64,000 nucleotides of DNA, from contig CABIXK010000001.1 in assembly GCA_902362705.1 (NCBI GenBank), forward strand, positions 106,680 through 170,679. The letters run 5' to 3'. Under the pieces are notes generated by a model. The model saw only the letters and a program-made list of their open reading frames with translations. It did no database searches and was not told where the DNA came from. Below, piece by piece: positions 24,785 to 34,810 of this stretch. Position 1 is the first letter of the stretch; each line of letters starts with the position of its first letter. Position numbers and translations under genes: made by a program. This DNA comes from Rikenellaceae bacterium. GTDB taxonomy: Bacteria > Bacteroidota > Bacteroidia > Bacteroidales > Rikenellaceae.

Positions 24785-27577
24785 CTACTCCCGCCCCTCG
24801 TCGCGCCCGCGCAGGAAGGCACCGGTGTGGCTCTCCGCGCAGTGCACCAGGTCGCGGGGCGTGCCCTCGAAGACGATCTCCCCTCCCCCGCTGCCCGCCT
24901 CGGGACCCAGGTCGACGACCCAGTCGGCGCAGCGGATGATCTCCATGTTGTGCTCGACGACCACGATTGTGTGGCCGCGTTGGATCAAGGCGTCGAAGGC
25001 CTTGAGCAGCTTGGCGATGTCGTGGAAGTGGAGCCCCGTTGTCGGCTCGTCGAAGATGAACATGACGCCTTGGTCGGCGTGCTCGCGCGTGAGGAACGAC
25101 GCCAGCTTCACGCGCTGGCTCTCGCCGCCCGAGAGGGTCGACGACGACTGCCCGAGGCGGATATAGCCCAGCCCCACGTCCTGGAGCGGTTGCAGGCGGT
25201 CGACGATGCGGCGGCACGTGGCCTCCTTGCGGTCGGCGCCGAAGAAGCCGATGGCCTCGTCGACGGTCATGTCGAGGATGTCGCAGATCGACTTGTCGCG
25301 GTAGCGGGCCTCGAGCACCTCGTCGCGGAAGCGGCGGCCGCCGCATGCCTCGCAGACCAGCGTGACGTCGGCCATGAACTGCATGGAGACCTTGATGACC
25401 CCCTCGCCCTGGCACTCCTCGCAGCGGCCGCCGGCCACGTTGAACGAGAAGTGGGCCGGCGTGAGGCCCGTGTGTTTCGAGTAGGGCAGGTCGGCGAAGA
25501 GCTTGCGTATCTCGTCGTAGGCCTTGATGTAGGTCACGGGGTTCGAGCGCGACGACTTGCCGATGGGGTTCTGGTCGACCATCTCCACGCCGCGCAGCAG
25601 CCCCACGTCGCCTTCGAGGGCGTCGAAGTCGCCCGGCTTGGTGCCCGTGTCGCAGAGCAGGCGCCGCAGCGCCGGGTAGAGGATCCCCTTGGCCAGCGAC
25701 GACTTGCCCGAGCCGCTGACCCCCGTGATGCAGGTCATGGCTCCGAGCGGTATGCGCACGTCGATGTTGCGCAGGTTGTTCTCGCGGGCGCCGCGCAGGA
25801 GGATCGACCGGCTCCAGCCCCGCTCCGAGGCGGGGGGCGCGATCCGCCGGCGCCCGGTGAGGTAGTCGGCCGTGAGGCTGCGCTCGTTGTTCAGCAGCTC
25901 GGGCAGCGGGCCGCTGAAGACCACTTCGCCGCCGTTGTAGCCCGCCTCGGGGCCGATGTCGACGATCCAGTCGGCGGCGCGGATCACCTCCTCCTCGTGC
26001 TCGACGACGATCACCGTGTTGCCCAGGTCGCGCAGCTGCCGGAGCACGCCGATCAGGCGGTGCGTGTCGCGCGGGTGGAGGCCGATCGACGGCTCGTCGA
26101 GGATGTAGAGCGAGCCGGTGAGGTTGCTGCCCAGCGACGTGGAGAGGTTGATGCGCTGGCTTTCGCCGCCCGAGAGCGACGACGACAGGCGGTCGAGGGT
26201 CAGATAGCCCAGCCCCACCTCCCTGAGGTAGCGCAGGCGGTTGCGGATCTCGACCATGAGGCGCTCTGCCGTCTTCAGGTCGTGGGCGTCGAGCGTGAGC
26301 GCCTCGAAGAACTCGGCGAGGCGGTCGACGGGCATGCGCACCAGCTCGGCGATCGTGCGGCCGCCCACGCGCACGTAGAGCGCCTCGCGGCGCAGGCGCG
26401 AGCCTCCGCACTCGGGACAGAGCGTCTTGCCCGTATAGCGCGCCTTCATGACGCGGAACTGGATCTTGCGCCGTTCCGAGTCGATGTAGGCGAAGAAGTC
26501 GTCGAGTCCCTGGAAGTACTCGTTGCCGCGCCACAGCAGCTGTTTCTGCTCGTCGGTCAGGGCGTGGAAGGGGGTGTGGATGGGGAATCCGAACCGGTGT
26601 GCGTTGTCCAGGAGCTGCTGCTTCCAGCGGCGCATCGTATCGCCGCGCCAGCAGGCGATGGCGTCGTCGTAGACGCTCTTGCTGCGGTCGGGGATCACCA
26701 GCTCCTCGTCGATGCCGACCACCTTGCCGTAGCCCTCGCAGCGGGGGCAGGCCCCCAGCGGGTTGTTGAACGAGAAGAGGTGCTCGGTGGGGGGCTCGAA
26801 GCGGATGCCGTCGGCCTCGAAGCGCGACGAGTACTCCTCGCAACCCTCCTCGCACAGGAGCAGGCACACGCCGTCGCCGTAGGAGAAGGCGCGGGCCACC
26901 GAGTCGCGGATGCGCGTCTGCGCATCGTCGTCCGAATCCACGCGCATGCGGTCGATCACCACCGCGATCTGCGCGGGGTCGAGCGCGGGGTCGAGCGTCG
27001 GCAGCACCTCCTCGATGAGCTGCGTGCGGCCGTCGAGGCGCACGCGCAGGATGCCGTCGGCCATCAGCAGCGTGAGCTTCTCGATGATCCCCTGCCCCGG
27101 GGCGAGGCGCAGCGGCGCGGCGATCTCCACGCGCCGGCCCTCGCGCTCGAGCACCCGTGCGGCCACGTCGTCGACGCTGTAGCAGCGCACCTGCTGCCCC
27201 GAGACGGGCGAGTAGGTGCGGCCGATGCGGGCGAAGAGCAGCTTGAGGTAGTCGTAGATCTCGGTGGTCGTGCCGACGGTCGAGCGCGGATTGCGCGTGT
27301 TGACCCGCTGCTCGATGGCGATGGCCGGGGCGATGCCCTCTATGAGGTCCACGTCGGGCTTGTCGATGCGCCCCAGGAACTGGCGGGCGTAGGCCGAGAG
27401 GCTCTCCACGTAGCGGCGCTGCCCCTCGGCGAAGATCGTGTCGAAGGCCAGCGTCGACTTGCCCGAGCCCGAAAGGCCGGTGACGACCGTGAGGGTGTCG
27501 TGGGGAATCTCGACGTCGATATTTTTGAGGTTGTGTACCCGCGCTCCCTTTATGCGGATGGAATGTTCGTGCTTCAT
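24785..27577 (-). CDS. uvrA: UvrA, excinuclease ABC subunit A
   Basis: 930 residues, full family length. Two ABC modules are visible: Walker [13 protein letters not shown] near residues 35-46 with signature [12 protein letters not shown], and a second Walker [13 protein letters not shown] with [12 protein letters not shown]. Zinc-finger cysteines occur in [24 protein letters not shown] and CEACGGRR. It is the DNA-damage recognition ATPase of nucleotide excision repair, acting with UvrB, which is not in this window. It follows the yigZ-like gene by ten bases in the dapB operon. Confidence 0.97.
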   Translation of the reverse strand: MKHEHSIRIKGARVHNLKNIDVEIPHDTLTVVTGLSGSGKSTLAFDTIFAEGQRRYVESLSAYARQFLGRIDKPDVDLIEGIAPAIAIEQRVNTRNPRSTVGTTTEIYDYLKLLFARIGRTYSPVSGQQVRCYSVDDVAARVLEREGRRVEIAAPLRLAPGQGIIEKLTLLMADGILRVRLDGRTQLIEEVLPTLDPALDPAQIAVVIDRMRVDSDDDAQTRIRDSVARAFSYGDGVCLLLCEEGCEEYSSRFEADGIRFEPPTEHLFSFNNPLGACPRCEGYGKVVGIDEELVIPDRSKSVYDDAIACWRGDTMRRWKQQLLDNAHRFGFPIHTPFHALTDEQKQLLWRGNEYFQGLDDFFAYIDSERRKIQFRVMKARYTGKTLCPECGGSRLRREALYVRVGGRTIAELVRMPVDRLAEFFEALTLDAHDLKTAERLMVEIRNRLRYLREVGLGYLTLDRLSSSLSGGESQRINLSTSLGSNLTGSLYILDEPSIGLHPRDTHRLIGVLRQLRDLGNTVIVVEHEEEVIRAADWIVDIGPEAGYNGGEVVFSGPLPELLNNERSLTADYLTGRRRIAPPASERGWSRSILLRGARENNLRNIDVRIPLGAMTCITGVSGSGKSSLAKGILYPALRRLLCDTGTKPGDFDALEGDVGLLRGVEMVDQNPIGKSSRSNPVTYIKAYDEIRKLFADLPYSKHTGLTPAHFSFNVAGGRCEECQGEGVIKVSMQFMADVTLVCEACGGRRFRDEVLEARYRDKSICDILDMTVDEAIGFFGADRKEATCRRIVDRLQPLQDVGLGYIRLGQSSSTLSGGESQRVKLASFLTREHADQGVMFIFDEPTTGLHFHDIAKLLKAFDALIQRGHTIVVVEHNMEIIRCADWVVDLGPEAGSGGGEIVFEGTPRDLVHCAESHTGAFLRGRDEGRE

Positions 27578-27587
27578 GCCCTTGTGT

Positions 27588-28187
27588 TTATTCGTCGGCG
27601 AGGCTTCCGCCCGCCTTGCGCAGCCGCTCGGCGAGCTGCCCGGCCAGGCTCGTGCGGATCGAGAGGCGCATCGAGCAGAGGTTGTCGAACAGCTGCTCCT
27701 CGATGCGCGGCTGCATCTCCTTGACCGTGCGCATGATGTCGTTCATCGCCACGTAGGGGAACTCGACCCGGAGGGTGCGGTCGACCGTGCGCTCGACCAC
27801 CTCCGCCGCGGCGATCGCTTCGGCGATCGCTTCGCGGTAGGCGGCGATCAGCCCCGGCACGCCCAGCTTCGTGCCCCCGAAGTAGCGGACCACGACCGCC
27901 AGACAGTCGGTCAGCGAGGCCGAGAGCAGCTGCCCCAGGATCGGCTTGCCTGCCGTGCCCGAGGGCTCGCCGTCGTCGTTCGAGCGGAACTGCTCGCCGC
28001 GCGGCCCCAGCCGCCAGGCGTAGCAGTGGTGCGTGGCGTCGTAGTAGCGCTTGCGCAGGGCGTCGAGTCGCTGGCGGATCTCCTCCTCGCTCTTCACCGG
28101 GTAGATGTAGGCGAGGAACTTGCTGCTGCGCTCGCGGCTGGCCGCCTCGGCATCGCGGGCGACGGTGAGATAGCGGTCCTCCTCCAC
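27588..28187 (-). CDS. YigZ/IMPACT family protein
   Basis: 199 residues. No ATG fits; the best start is GTG at 28187, one base after the lepB stop, giving a length close to the usual 200-210. Motifs are [37 protein letters not shown] and [19 protein letters not shown], all typical of the UPF0029 domain. The C-terminal part is the DUF1949-like ferredoxin-fold domain. The bacterial role is unclear; eukaryotic IMPACT regulates GCN2. It lies inside the dapB-lepB-uvrA operon. Confidence 0.9.
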   Translation of the reverse strand: MEEDRYLTVARDAEAASRERSSKFLAYIYPVKSEEEIRQRLDALRKRYYDATHHCYAWRLGPRGEQFRSNDDGEPSGTAGKPILGQLLSASLTDCLAVVVRYFGGTKLGVPGLIAAYREAIAEAIAAAEVVERTVDRTLRVEFPYVAMNDIMRTVKEMQPRIEEQLFDNLCSMRLSIRTSLAGQLAERLRKAGGSLADE

Positions 28188-28188
28188 C

Positions 28189-29541
28189 CTAACGGACTTT
28201 TTTGAAGATGCGCTCCCAGCGGATGTTCGCGGGGAACGACCTGCCCGCCTCGAGCGACAGCCAGACGAACGACGCCTTGCCGACGATGTGGTCCTCGGGC
28301 ACAAAGCCCCAGAAGCGCGAGTCGGCCGAGTTGTGGCGGTTGTCGCCCATCATCCAGTAGTAGTCCATGGCGAAGGTGTATTCGGCGGCCGGTTCGCCGT
28401 CGATGAGGATCCGCTCGCCGTCGACCGCGAGCGTGTGGCCCTCGTAGGCCTCGATGATGCGGCGGTAGAGCGGCAGGTTCTCGGTGCTAAGCGCCACGGT
28501 GGCTCCTTTCTGCGGGATCCATATCGGGCCGTAGTTGTCCTGGCTCCAGCACTCGTCGGCCCACTGCGGGAAAACTTCGCCGTTGAGCGGGTATAGGTAG
28601 CGGTAGACCGACGTCACGTTGTCGAGCCGGCGCAGCTCCTCGGCGGCCTTTTCGGTGAGGTTCATGTGGTAGACCGAGCCGTTGCCGCTGTATTCGGTGA
28701 TGCCGAGCCGCTCGAGGGCGTACTGCGTCAGCGGCGATTTGGCGTAGACGGTGTAGGTGCGCTCGACGCCCTCGATGGGGCGCTGCTGTGTGCCGTTGAC
28801 CCACACGTCGCCGTCGACGATCCGCAGCGTATCGCCCGGCAGGGCGACGCAGCGCTTGATGTAGTTCTCGCGCTTGTCCACGGGGCGCGAGATGACGGTG
28901 AACTGCCGCTCGAGCTCCTTGCGGCCCTCCTCGGGCCCCAGCGACGTCTGGTAGCTGCGCAGCACGTCGTAGTAGGTCGCGGCCTGGTTCTCGACGAGTA
29001 CCGTGTCGCCGGCCGGGAAGTTGAAGACCACCACGTCGTCGCGCTCGATGCGCCCCAGCCCGCGGAGCCGGTGGTAGGGCCAGCGGATCGCCTCCGAGAA
29101 CGACTTGCGCGTCTGGGAGAAGGGCATGGTGTGGTGGACGAACGGGAACGAGAGCGGCGTGTTGGGCATCTGGGGGCCGTAGGCCACCTTGCTCACGTAG
29201 AGGTAGTCGCCCACGAGCAGCGATTTCTCCATCGACGAGGTGGGGATGACATACATCTGGAAGACGAAGATGTGGATGAGCGACGCCACGACCGTGGCGA
29301 AGACGATGGCGTTGACCCACTCGTAGACCACTCGGTAGCTGCGGCTGTGCTCGCACAGACGGGCGTTGCGGCTGCCGATCCAGCGGTAGAGGTATTTCGA
29401 GATGTAGAGGTCGTAGATCACCGGGATACCCAGCAGCAGCCAGAGGTTGCCGGTCCATACCACGAACCAGAGCGTATAGAGGAGCGTCGCCAGCGCGAAG
29501 CCGAACCATTTGTTGCGCAGGAGCGCTTTGATCTTTTCCAT
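28189..29541 (-). CDS. lepB: Signal peptidase I
   Basis: 450 residues beginning [16 protein letters not shown]. Hydrophobic segments lie near 14-45 and 80-95. The catalytic serine is in [15 protein letters not shown] and the general-base lysine in [13 protein letters not shown]; the [17 protein letters not shown] box is box E. The inserted middle domain (about 250-370) makes it longer than E. coli LepB, as is common in Bacteroidota. It cleaves signal peptides on the periplasmic side of the inner membrane. Its stop is one base from the next start. Confidence 0.95.
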   Translation of the reverse strand: MEKIKALLRNKWFGFALATLLYTLWFVVWTGNLWLLLGIPVIYDLYISKYLYRWIGSRNARLCEHSRSYRVVYEWVNAIVFATVVASLIHIFVFQMYVIPTSSMEKSLLVGDYLYVSKVAYGPQMPNTPLSFPFVHHTMPFSQTRKSFSEAIRWPYHRLRGLGRIERDDVVVFNFPAGDTVLVENQAATYYDVLRSYQTSLGPEEGRKELERQFTVISRPVDKRENYIKRCVALPGDTLRIVDGDVWVNGTQQRPIEGVERTYTVYAKSPLTQYALERLGITEYSGNGSVYHMNLTEKAAEELRRLDNVTSVYRYLYPLNGEVFPQWADECWSQDNYGPIWIPQKGATVALSTENLPLYRRIIEAYEGHTLAVDGERILIDGEPAAEYTFAMDYYWMMGDNRHNSADSRFWGFVPEDHIVGKASFVWLSLEAGRSFPANIRWERIFKKVR

Positions 29542-29548
29542 CGGCGTG

Positions 29549-30304
29549 TTATTTGAGCAGGTCGTCCATCGTGTAGATGCCCCGCTTGCCCGCGAGGAAC
29601 TCGGCCGCCACGACGGCGCCCAGCGCCAGCGAGCGGCGGTTCTTGGTCTCGTGGCGCAGCTCGAGGCAGTCGTCCTCCGATTCGTAGCGCACCGTGTGGA
29701 TGCCCGGCACGGCACCCTCTCGCACCGAGCCGATGACCACCTGGTTCGAGGCGGCCGCCGCAGGATCGTCGATGCGGTGCGCCGAGCAGTCGATGCCCGG
29801 GGCGTAGTTGACCCACTCCCGTTTGTCGGGCATGCCGGCGATCACCCCCTCGGCCAGCGTGATGGCCGTGCCGCTCGGCGCGTCCTTCTTTTGGGTGTGG
29901 TGCACCTCGTCGATGCGCACCTGGTAGCCGCCCACGCTGCCCACGAGCTCGGCCAGGCGGCGGTTGAGGCGGAAGAGCAGGTTGACGCCCAGGCTGAAGT
30001 TGGAGGCGTAGAAGAGCGCCCCGCCCCGCTCGCGGCAGAGCGCCTGGAGCTCCGCCAGGCGGTCGGTCCACCCCGTCGTGCCGCTCACCACTGCCGTGCC
30101 GGCCTCGAGGCAGGTGCGTATGTTGGCGTAAGCGGTTGCGGGCGTGGTAAATTCGATGGCGACGTCGATCCCCTCGAGGTGCTCGGCGTCGAGGTCCGAG
30201 GCGTTGTCGGCGTCGATCGTGAGGGCCACCTCGTGGCCACGTTCGCGGAGGATGCGCTCGATCTCGCGCCCCATCTTGCCGTATCCGATGATTGCTGCTT
30301 TCAT
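29549..30304 (-). CDS. dapB: 4-hydroxy-tetrahydrodipicolinate reductase
   Basis: 251 residues starting MKAAIIGYGKMGREIERIL at 30304; the longer frame upstream crosses the promoter. The NAD(P) loop is GYGKMG, GTTGW is the conserved turn, and the catalytic segment is EVHHTQKKDAPSGTA with the two histidines and lysine. It reduces HTPA to tetrahydrodipicolinate in the lysine/diaminopimelate pathway and so feeds peptidoglycan synthesis. It is the first gene of the minus-strand operon and has its own -7 box at 30325-30332. Confidence 0.95.
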   Translation of the reverse strand: MKAAIIGYGKMGREIERILRERGHEVALTIDADNASDLDAEHLEGIDVAIEFTTPATAYANIRTCLEAGTAVVSGTTGWTDRLAELQALCRERGGALFYASNFSLGVNLLFRLNRRLAELVGSVGGYQVRIDEVHHTQKKDAPSGTAITLAEGVIAGMPDKREWVNYAPGIDCSAHRIDDPAAAASNQVVIGSVREGAVPGIHTVRYESEDDCLELRHETKNRRSLALGAVVAAEFLAGKRGIYTMDDLLK

Positions 30305-30324
30305 GTTTCCGTTTTTCTGAACTA

Positions 30325-30332
30325 CAAAGGTA
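30325..30332 (-). promoter_or_regulatory. dapB operon promoter (-7 box)
   Basis: TACCTTTG on the minus strand fits TAnnTTTG exactly, 20 bases upstream of the dapB ATG. The upstream element is an ordinary T-rich stretch rather than a clear TTG. Confidence 0.6.
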
Positions 30333-30466
30333 GTAAATTCGCCGCGAAATAAAAAACTTCGGGGCGGCCTACCCCGCTTCTCCTCCGACAAACGGAATCG
30401 GCGTCGCGTTATTGCCCGGCGCGGGCCTCTGCCGGGGGCGTCGCCGTCGGTTCGGGGGCCGCGGGC

Positions 30467-30497
30467 TTGCTTTTGCGGCGGGATTTTCGTAACTTTG
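30467..30497 (+). promoter_or_regulatory. truA promoter
   Basis: TTG at 30467-30469, 20-base spacer, TAACTTTG at 30490-30497. The ATG of truA is at 30518, so the leader is short. Confidence 0.7.
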
Positions 30498-30517
30498 TTT
30501 CATCGATTTATCCTACG

Positions 30518-31282
30518 ATGCGTTATTTTCTCGAATTGCGATACGACGGAGCCGCCTACTGCGGCTGGCAGCGGCAGCCCGACCAGCCCTCGGTGCAGGC
30601 GACCCTCGAGCGGGCGCTCTCGACGCTGCTGCGCCAGGAGGTGCAGGTGACCGGCGCCGGGCGGACCGACACGGGGGTCAACGCCTCCTACTATGTGGCG
30701 CACGTCGATGTGGCGGAGCCGGTGGCCGATCCCGAGCGGGTGGTCTACAAGCTCAACTTCCTGCTGCCGGGCGACATCGCCGTGGGGTCGATGCTCCCCG
30801 TGAGCGACGAGGCCCACGCCCGCTTCAGCGCCACGGAGCGCGAGTACCGCTACTTCATCGAGCCGCGCAAGAACCCCTTCACGCGCGGCGCGGCGTGGCA
30901 ATACTACGTGCCGCTCGACATGGAGCGGATGAACGAGGCGGCGGCATCGCTCCTCCGCTACCGCGACTTCACCTCCTTCGCCAAGCTCAACTCCAACAAC
31001 AAGACCAACATCTGCCGCATCCTCCGCGCCGCATGGACCGAGGACGAGCGGGGCGTGCTCTGCTTCACGATCCGTGCGGACCGGTTTTTGCGCAACATGG
31101 TGCGGTCGCTCACCGGCACGCTGGTCGACGTGGGACGGGGGCGCTACACGCCCGCCGATTTCTGCGCCATCGTCGAGAGCCGCGACCTGTCGCGCTCGAG
31201 CGGCGGAGCGCCGGCCCAGGGGCTTTTCCTGAGCGACGTGCGCTACCCCGCGGAGCTCTTCGGGAGGACCGTTTTTTATTAA
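30518..31282 (+). CDS. truA: tRNA pseudouridine(38-40) synthase
   Basis: 254 residues. The start at 30518 is preferred over an in-frame upstream ATG (30467), which overlaps the promoter. Motifs are LRYDGAAYCGWQRQP at the N-terminus, GAGRTDTGVNA with the catalytic aspartate, EYRYFI, and FLRNMVRSLTGTLVDVG near the end. It isomerises uridines in the anticodon stem-loop of tRNAs. A small membrane-protein gene follows after 21 bases and a shared terminator ends both. Confidence 0.95.
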   Translation: MRYFLELRYDGAAYCGWQRQPDQPSVQATLERALSTLLRQEVQVTGAGRTDTGVNASYYVAHVDVAEPVADPERVVYKLNFLLPGDIAVGSMLPVSDEAHARFSATEREYRYFIEPRKNPFTRGAAWQYYVPLDMERMNEAAASLLRYRDFTSFAKLNSNNKTNICRILRAAWTEDERGVLCFTIRADRFLRNMVRSLTGTLVDVGRGRYTPADFCAIVESRDLSRSSGGAPAQGLFLSDVRYPAELFGRTVFY

Positions 31283-31303
31283 CCTTTCAAAATAATTGTT
31301 GCT

Positions 31304-31489
31304 ATGGGAACTATCGTCTGGTTGATCGGCGTCGCATGCGCCGTGTGGTGCGTGCTCGACATCTTCAAGAAGAACATCTCGACCGCAGGGAAGCTCATCG
31401 CCTCCGCCGTGGTGCTGCTGACCAGCTGGGTCGGCCTGCTCGTCTACATGCTCTACGCGAAGGACCACCTGACCGAGTGGTTCAGGTAG
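31304..31489 (+). CDS. Small two-helix membrane protein (PLDc_N-like)
   Basis: 61 residues with two hydrophobic helices (about 3-20 and 33-51) separated by DIFKKNISTAGK. The layout, including GLLVYMLYAKDHL, resembles the PLDc_N domain found alone or at the N-terminus of cardiolipin-synthase-like proteins. Alone, its role is unknown. It shares a transcript with truA, judged by spacing and the terminator after it. Confidence 0.7.
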   Translation: MGTIVWLIGVACAVWCVLDIFKKNISTAGKLIASAVVLLTSWVGLLVYMLYAKDHLTEWFR

Positions 31490-31514
31490 GCCCGGTCCGC
31501 GGGACCGAAAACGC

Positions 31515-31544
31515 AACGGGGAGCCCACTGCCGGGCTCCCCGTT
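31515..31544. terminator. Convergent terminator between the truA and lpdA operons
   Basis: A perfect 12-bp stem (31515-31526 with 31533-31544) has a six-base loop. It lies between two converging genes and can serve both strands; the flanking T content is modest. Confidence 0.8.
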
Positions 31545-31565
31545 CTGTTTCGATCCGATGGCGGG

Positions 31566-32945
31566 TCAGAGGTGGATGGCCTGCCCCATCGCCGCTTCGG
31601 CGGCCTCCATCACCCCCTCGTGCATGGTCGGATGGGCGTGGATGGTGCGGGCGATGCGGTGGGCCGTGGCCCCCAGCGCGCGGGCCAGCGTGGGCTCGGC
31701 GAGCATCTCGGTGACGTGGGCGCCTACGAGGTGCGCGCCCAGCAGACGGCCGTCCTCTTCGGCGAAGAGCAGCTTGACGAAGCCGTCGCGCTCGCCCGCG
31801 GCCGTGGCCTTGCCCGAGGCGGTGAAGGGGAAGCGCCCGGCCTTGTAGGCCACCCCCCGCTCCTGCAGCCGCTGCTCGGTGAAGCCCACCGAGGCGACCT
31901 CGGGCGAGGTGAAGACGCACGAGGGGATCGTGGTGTAGTCGACCGGCTCGGGATCGAGGCCGCAGATCGCCTCCACGCAGCAGATGCCCTCGGCCGAGGC
32001 GACGTGGGCCAGCGCCGGACCGGGCACGATGTCGCCGATGGCGTAGATGCCCGCGACGTTGGTGCGGTAGAAGGCGTCGACGGCGATCTTGCCGTGCTCG
32101 ACGGCCACGCCCGCCTCCTCGAGCCCGATCCCCTCGATGTTGGCCTGGATGCCCACGGCCGAGAGGACGACCTCGGAGCGCAGCGTCTCGGCGCCCTTCT
32201 TGCCCTCGATGTCGATCTCGCACATCCCCTCGGCATCGACGCGCACGGACTTGACGGTGGTCGAGGTGAGGACCGTGGCCCGCAGCTTGCGGAAAGCGCG
32301 CTCCATGGCTTTCGACACCTCCTCGTCCTCGAGCGGCATCATGCGGGGCATATACTCCACGACGGTCACCTTCGCGCCCAGTGCGGCGTAGAACCACGCC
32401 AGCTCGCTGCCGATGGCGCCCGAGCCGACGACGGTGATCGAGGCCGGGAGCCTCGTCAGCGCCAGGGCCTGCTTCGAGGTGATGACCCGCTCGCCGTCGA
32501 CGGGCATGAAGGGCATCTCGCGCGGCCGCGCGCCCGTGGCCAAAATGATGTGGTCGGCCTCGTACTCCGCTCCGTCGACCTCTACGCGCCCCGGGCCCTT
32601 GAGGCGGCCGAAGCCGTGGATGAGGTCGATATTGTTCTTCCGGAGCAGGAACTGCACCCCTTTGGACATGGTCTCGGCCACGCTGCGCGAGCGGGCCACG
32701 ATCTTCTCCAGATCGGGGCGCACGTCGCCCGCGATCTCCACGCCGTACTGTGCCGCCGCGCGGCAGGTTTCGTAGACCTGGGCGCTGCGCAGCAGCGCCT
32801 TGGTGGGGATGCAGCCCCAGTTGAGGCACACGCCGCCCGCCTCGGCGCGCTCGACGAGCGCCACCCTGCGGCCCAGCTGTGCTGCGCGGATCGCCGCCAC
32901 GTAGCCGCCGGGGCCCGATCCGATGATGATGATGTCGTATTTCAT
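31566..32945 (-). CDS. lpdA: Dihydrolipoyl dehydrogenase
   Basis: 459 residues. FAD site IIIGSGPGGYVAAIRAA, redox disulfide GGVCLNWGCIPTKALL (about 38-53), NAD site VVGSGAIGSELAW, and the C-terminal HAHPTMHEG with the catalytic histidine and glutamate are all present. It is the E3 flavoprotein of 2-oxo-acid dehydrogenase complexes or of the glycine cleavage system; no E1/E2 genes are nearby, so its partner cannot be assigned. It follows the C69 peptidase gene by seven bases. Confidence 0.95.
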   Translation of the reverse strand: MKYDIIIIGSGPGGYVAAIRAAQLGRRVALVERAEAGGVCLNWGCIPTKALLRSAQVYETCRAAAQYGVEIAGDVRPDLEKIVARSRSVAETMSKGVQFLLRKNNIDLIHGFGRLKGPGRVEVDGAEYEADHIILATGARPREMPFMPVDGERVITSKQALALTRLPASITVVGSGAIGSELAWFYAALGAKVTVVEYMPRMMPLEDEEVSKAMERAFRKLRATVLTSTTVKSVRVDAEGMCEIDIEGKKGAETLRSEVVLSAVGIQANIEGIGLEEAGVAVEHGKIAVDAFYRTNVAGIYAIGDIVPGPALAHVASAEGICCVEAICGLDPEPVDYTTIPSCVFTSPEVASVGFTEQRLQERGVAYKAGRFPFTASGKATAAGERDGFVKLLFAEEDGRLLGAHLVGAHVTEMLAEPTLARALGATAHRIARTIHAHPTMHEGVMEAAEAAMGQAIHL

Positions 32946-32952
32946 AGGGCGC

Positions 32953-34650
32953 CTACTTCACTACTTTGAGGATCTCGCCGTTGTCGGCGGCCACGGCGCG
33001 TTTCCACTTCTCGTTGTAGCCCGGGAACTGGATCTTGCCGGGGATCTGCTTGCCGTTGCCGTTGTCGACGAAGTGGGCCGGGCCGCCCTCGCCGTCGAGG
33101 TAGGCGACGACGTCGGAGTGCTCGCTCTTGACGTTGCCATCCATGTACTTGAGCAGCAGGTAGCGGTCGAGCTTCGCCCAACGATCGAAGAGGGCCTGCG
33201 CCGTGCGTACCGAGTAGTCGGTCAGGTAGCGCGTGCGCTTCTTGGCCGGGAGCTGGGCGGCCGCGGCGTCGACCAGGGGCACCTGCGTCTGCAATGCGTC
33301 GTTCTCCCACTTGTCCGTGACCTTGCGGATGTCGGCCTCGATCATGTCGTAGCGCATGTAGGCGAAATTGGTCACGCGGTTGAAGAGCCAGAAGGCCGAC
33401 GTGGGCGTGTAGTCGAGCATCGAGCCGTTGTCGAGGCTCAGGCACTCGGGAACCTCCGTCGAGCAGCAGTAGATCGGCGTGAGGCACGAAGTGGCTGCGT
33501 CGTCGACGCCGAACCAGAGGATGCCCATGTCGTCGGGCAGCTGGGGCCGGGCCTGCGCCACGAACCAGAAGCCGGTCTGCTGCGTGGCCGTCGCGCGCTC
33601 GTTGGTGTACTCCACGCCGTCGACCTCGAAGGTCATCGGGCGCCAGCGGTAGGGGCAGTTGTGGCCGCCCGCGCCGAGGTCCTTGCGCAGGTCTATGGGT
33701 GTGCCTTCGTAGTGGTCGCGCATGCCGTCGAATACGGTCTTGGGCGACACTTTCGTGCGGGGCTTCACCCACAGGGGCATGCGGTTCTTCGGATTATGGC
33801 CCAGAGCGTAGTCGAGATATTGGTCCATGCCGTCGGCGACGGTGCGGAAGAAGGCCCACACGCGCGCCTCGCAGCCGCGCATGCCGCTGAAGTCGAGGGG
33901 GGCGTAGGTGTCGGAGAAGGAGAACTCGGCGTCCGTACCGTTGAAGTAGCCCTTTTCGCGGGCGAACGAGATGACGTCGGGGGCGTAGAGGCAGTTCTCG
34001 GGATCATCGAGCGGGAAGGTGGTGATGCGCGCCTGGTTGGCGTGGGCCGAGACGTAGCCGTCGGGGATGCGGCGGGCGACCCACACGATGCCCTTGTGGC
34101 GGTTGCCGCCCTGGCCGTCGTCGGCGAAACCCTTGCCGATGAGCTCCATGATCCACGCTTCGTCGCGGTCGACGATCGAGAACGATTCGCCCGAGGAGGC
34201 GTAGCCGTAGGTGTCGGCCAGATCGGCGATCGTGGCGATGGCCTCGCGGGCCGTCTTGGCGCGCTGCAGGGTGATGTAGATGAGCGAGCCGTAGTCGATC
34301 TTACCTGTGGGGTCGGCCAGCTCGCTGCGGCCTCCGTAGGTCGTCTCGCCGATGATGAGCGAATGCTCGTTCATGTTGCCGACGGTCGAATAGGTCGTGG
34401 CGACCTGCGGAATGTCGGTCAGATAGCGCCCCGTGTCCCACTCGTAGACGGGCAGCATGGCCCCGGTCTTGTAGCGGCCCGCGGGGGTGTGGTAGAGTGC
34501 GCCGTAGAGCTGGTGCGAGTCGGCGGCGTAGGAGACCATCGCCGAGCCGTCGGTCGAGGCACCGCGCGTGACGATGAAGTTGGTGCAGGCGTCGGCCGTG
34601 CCGTAGAGCGTCATGGCGATGCCTGCCAGAAGCAGGGGTAGTTTTTTCAT
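32953..34650 (-). CDS. C69-family dipeptidase, secreted
   Basis: 565 residues. A signal peptide (MKKLPLLLAGIAMTLYGTADA) is followed immediately by CTNFIVTRGASTDGS, where Cys22 is the expected N-terminal nucleophile of the C69/Ntn fold. Further family motifs are GNMNEHSLIIGETTYGG and GESFSIVDRDEAWIMELIG. Such enzymes, related to lactobacillal PepD, cleave dipeptides; in Bacteroidota they are exported to the periplasm. It is the first gene of a two-gene operon with lpdA and has a clear promoter. Confidence 0.9.
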   Translation of the reverse strand: MKKLPLLLAGIAMTLYGTADACTNFIVTRGASTDGSAMVSYAADSHQLYGALYHTPAGRYKTGAMLPVYEWDTGRYLTDIPQVATTYSTVGNMNEHSLIIGETTYGGRSELADPTGKIDYGSLIYITLQRAKTAREAIATIADLADTYGYASSGESFSIVDRDEAWIMELIGKGFADDGQGGNRHKGIVWVARRIPDGYVSAHANQARITTFPLDDPENCLYAPDVISFAREKGYFNGTDAEFSFSDTYAPLDFSGMRGCEARVWAFFRTVADGMDQYLDYALGHNPKNRMPLWVKPRTKVSPKTVFDGMRDHYEGTPIDLRKDLGAGGHNCPYRWRPMTFEVDGVEYTNERATATQQTGFWFVAQARPQLPDDMGILWFGVDDAATSCLTPIYCCSTEVPECLSLDNGSMLDYTPTSAFWLFNRVTNFAYMRYDMIEADIRKVTDKWENDALQTQVPLVDAAAAQLPAKKRTRYLTDYSVRTAQALFDRWAKLDRYLLLKYMDGNVKSEHSDVVAYLDGEGGPAHFVDNGNGKQIPGKIQFPGYNEKWKRAVAADNGEILKVVK

Positions 34651-34681
34651 AGAGGTAAATTTATGGTATTTTCGATGAAGT

Positions 34682-34712
34682 CAAAGATACGAAACAAAAC
34701 GCAAACGGCAAA
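34682..34712 (-). promoter_or_regulatory. C69 dipeptidase-lpdA promoter
   Basis: On the minus strand TTTG (34709-34712), a 19-base spacer and TATCTTTG (34682-34689) fit the Bacteroidales consensus. Confidence 0.7.
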
Positions 34713-34718
34713 ATCGGG

Positions 34719-34749
34719 TTGTACATGCGCCCGGCTTTTCGTATCTTTG
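34719..34749 (+). promoter_or_regulatory. Promoter for the thioredoxin-fold gene operon
   Basis: TTG at 34719-34721, 20-base spacer, TATCTTTG at 34742-34749. It stands back to back with the C69 promoter without overlap. Confidence 0.7.
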
Positions 34750-34810
34750 TCACGTGTAGACCGCCGGTGTCCGTAACCTTTTCGCTCCTTCGGCGTCCAA
34801 AACGAAAAAA

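Noticed and set aside
23448-26867. A 1139-residue minus-strand frame covering the M16 gene and part of uvrA
   Set aside because: Only the part downstream of 24662 has M16 motifs; the rest reads uvrA out of frame.
34682-34749. Overlapping divergent promoters with a shared operator
   Set aside because: The two promoters are clear but do not overlap and I found no shared palindrome.
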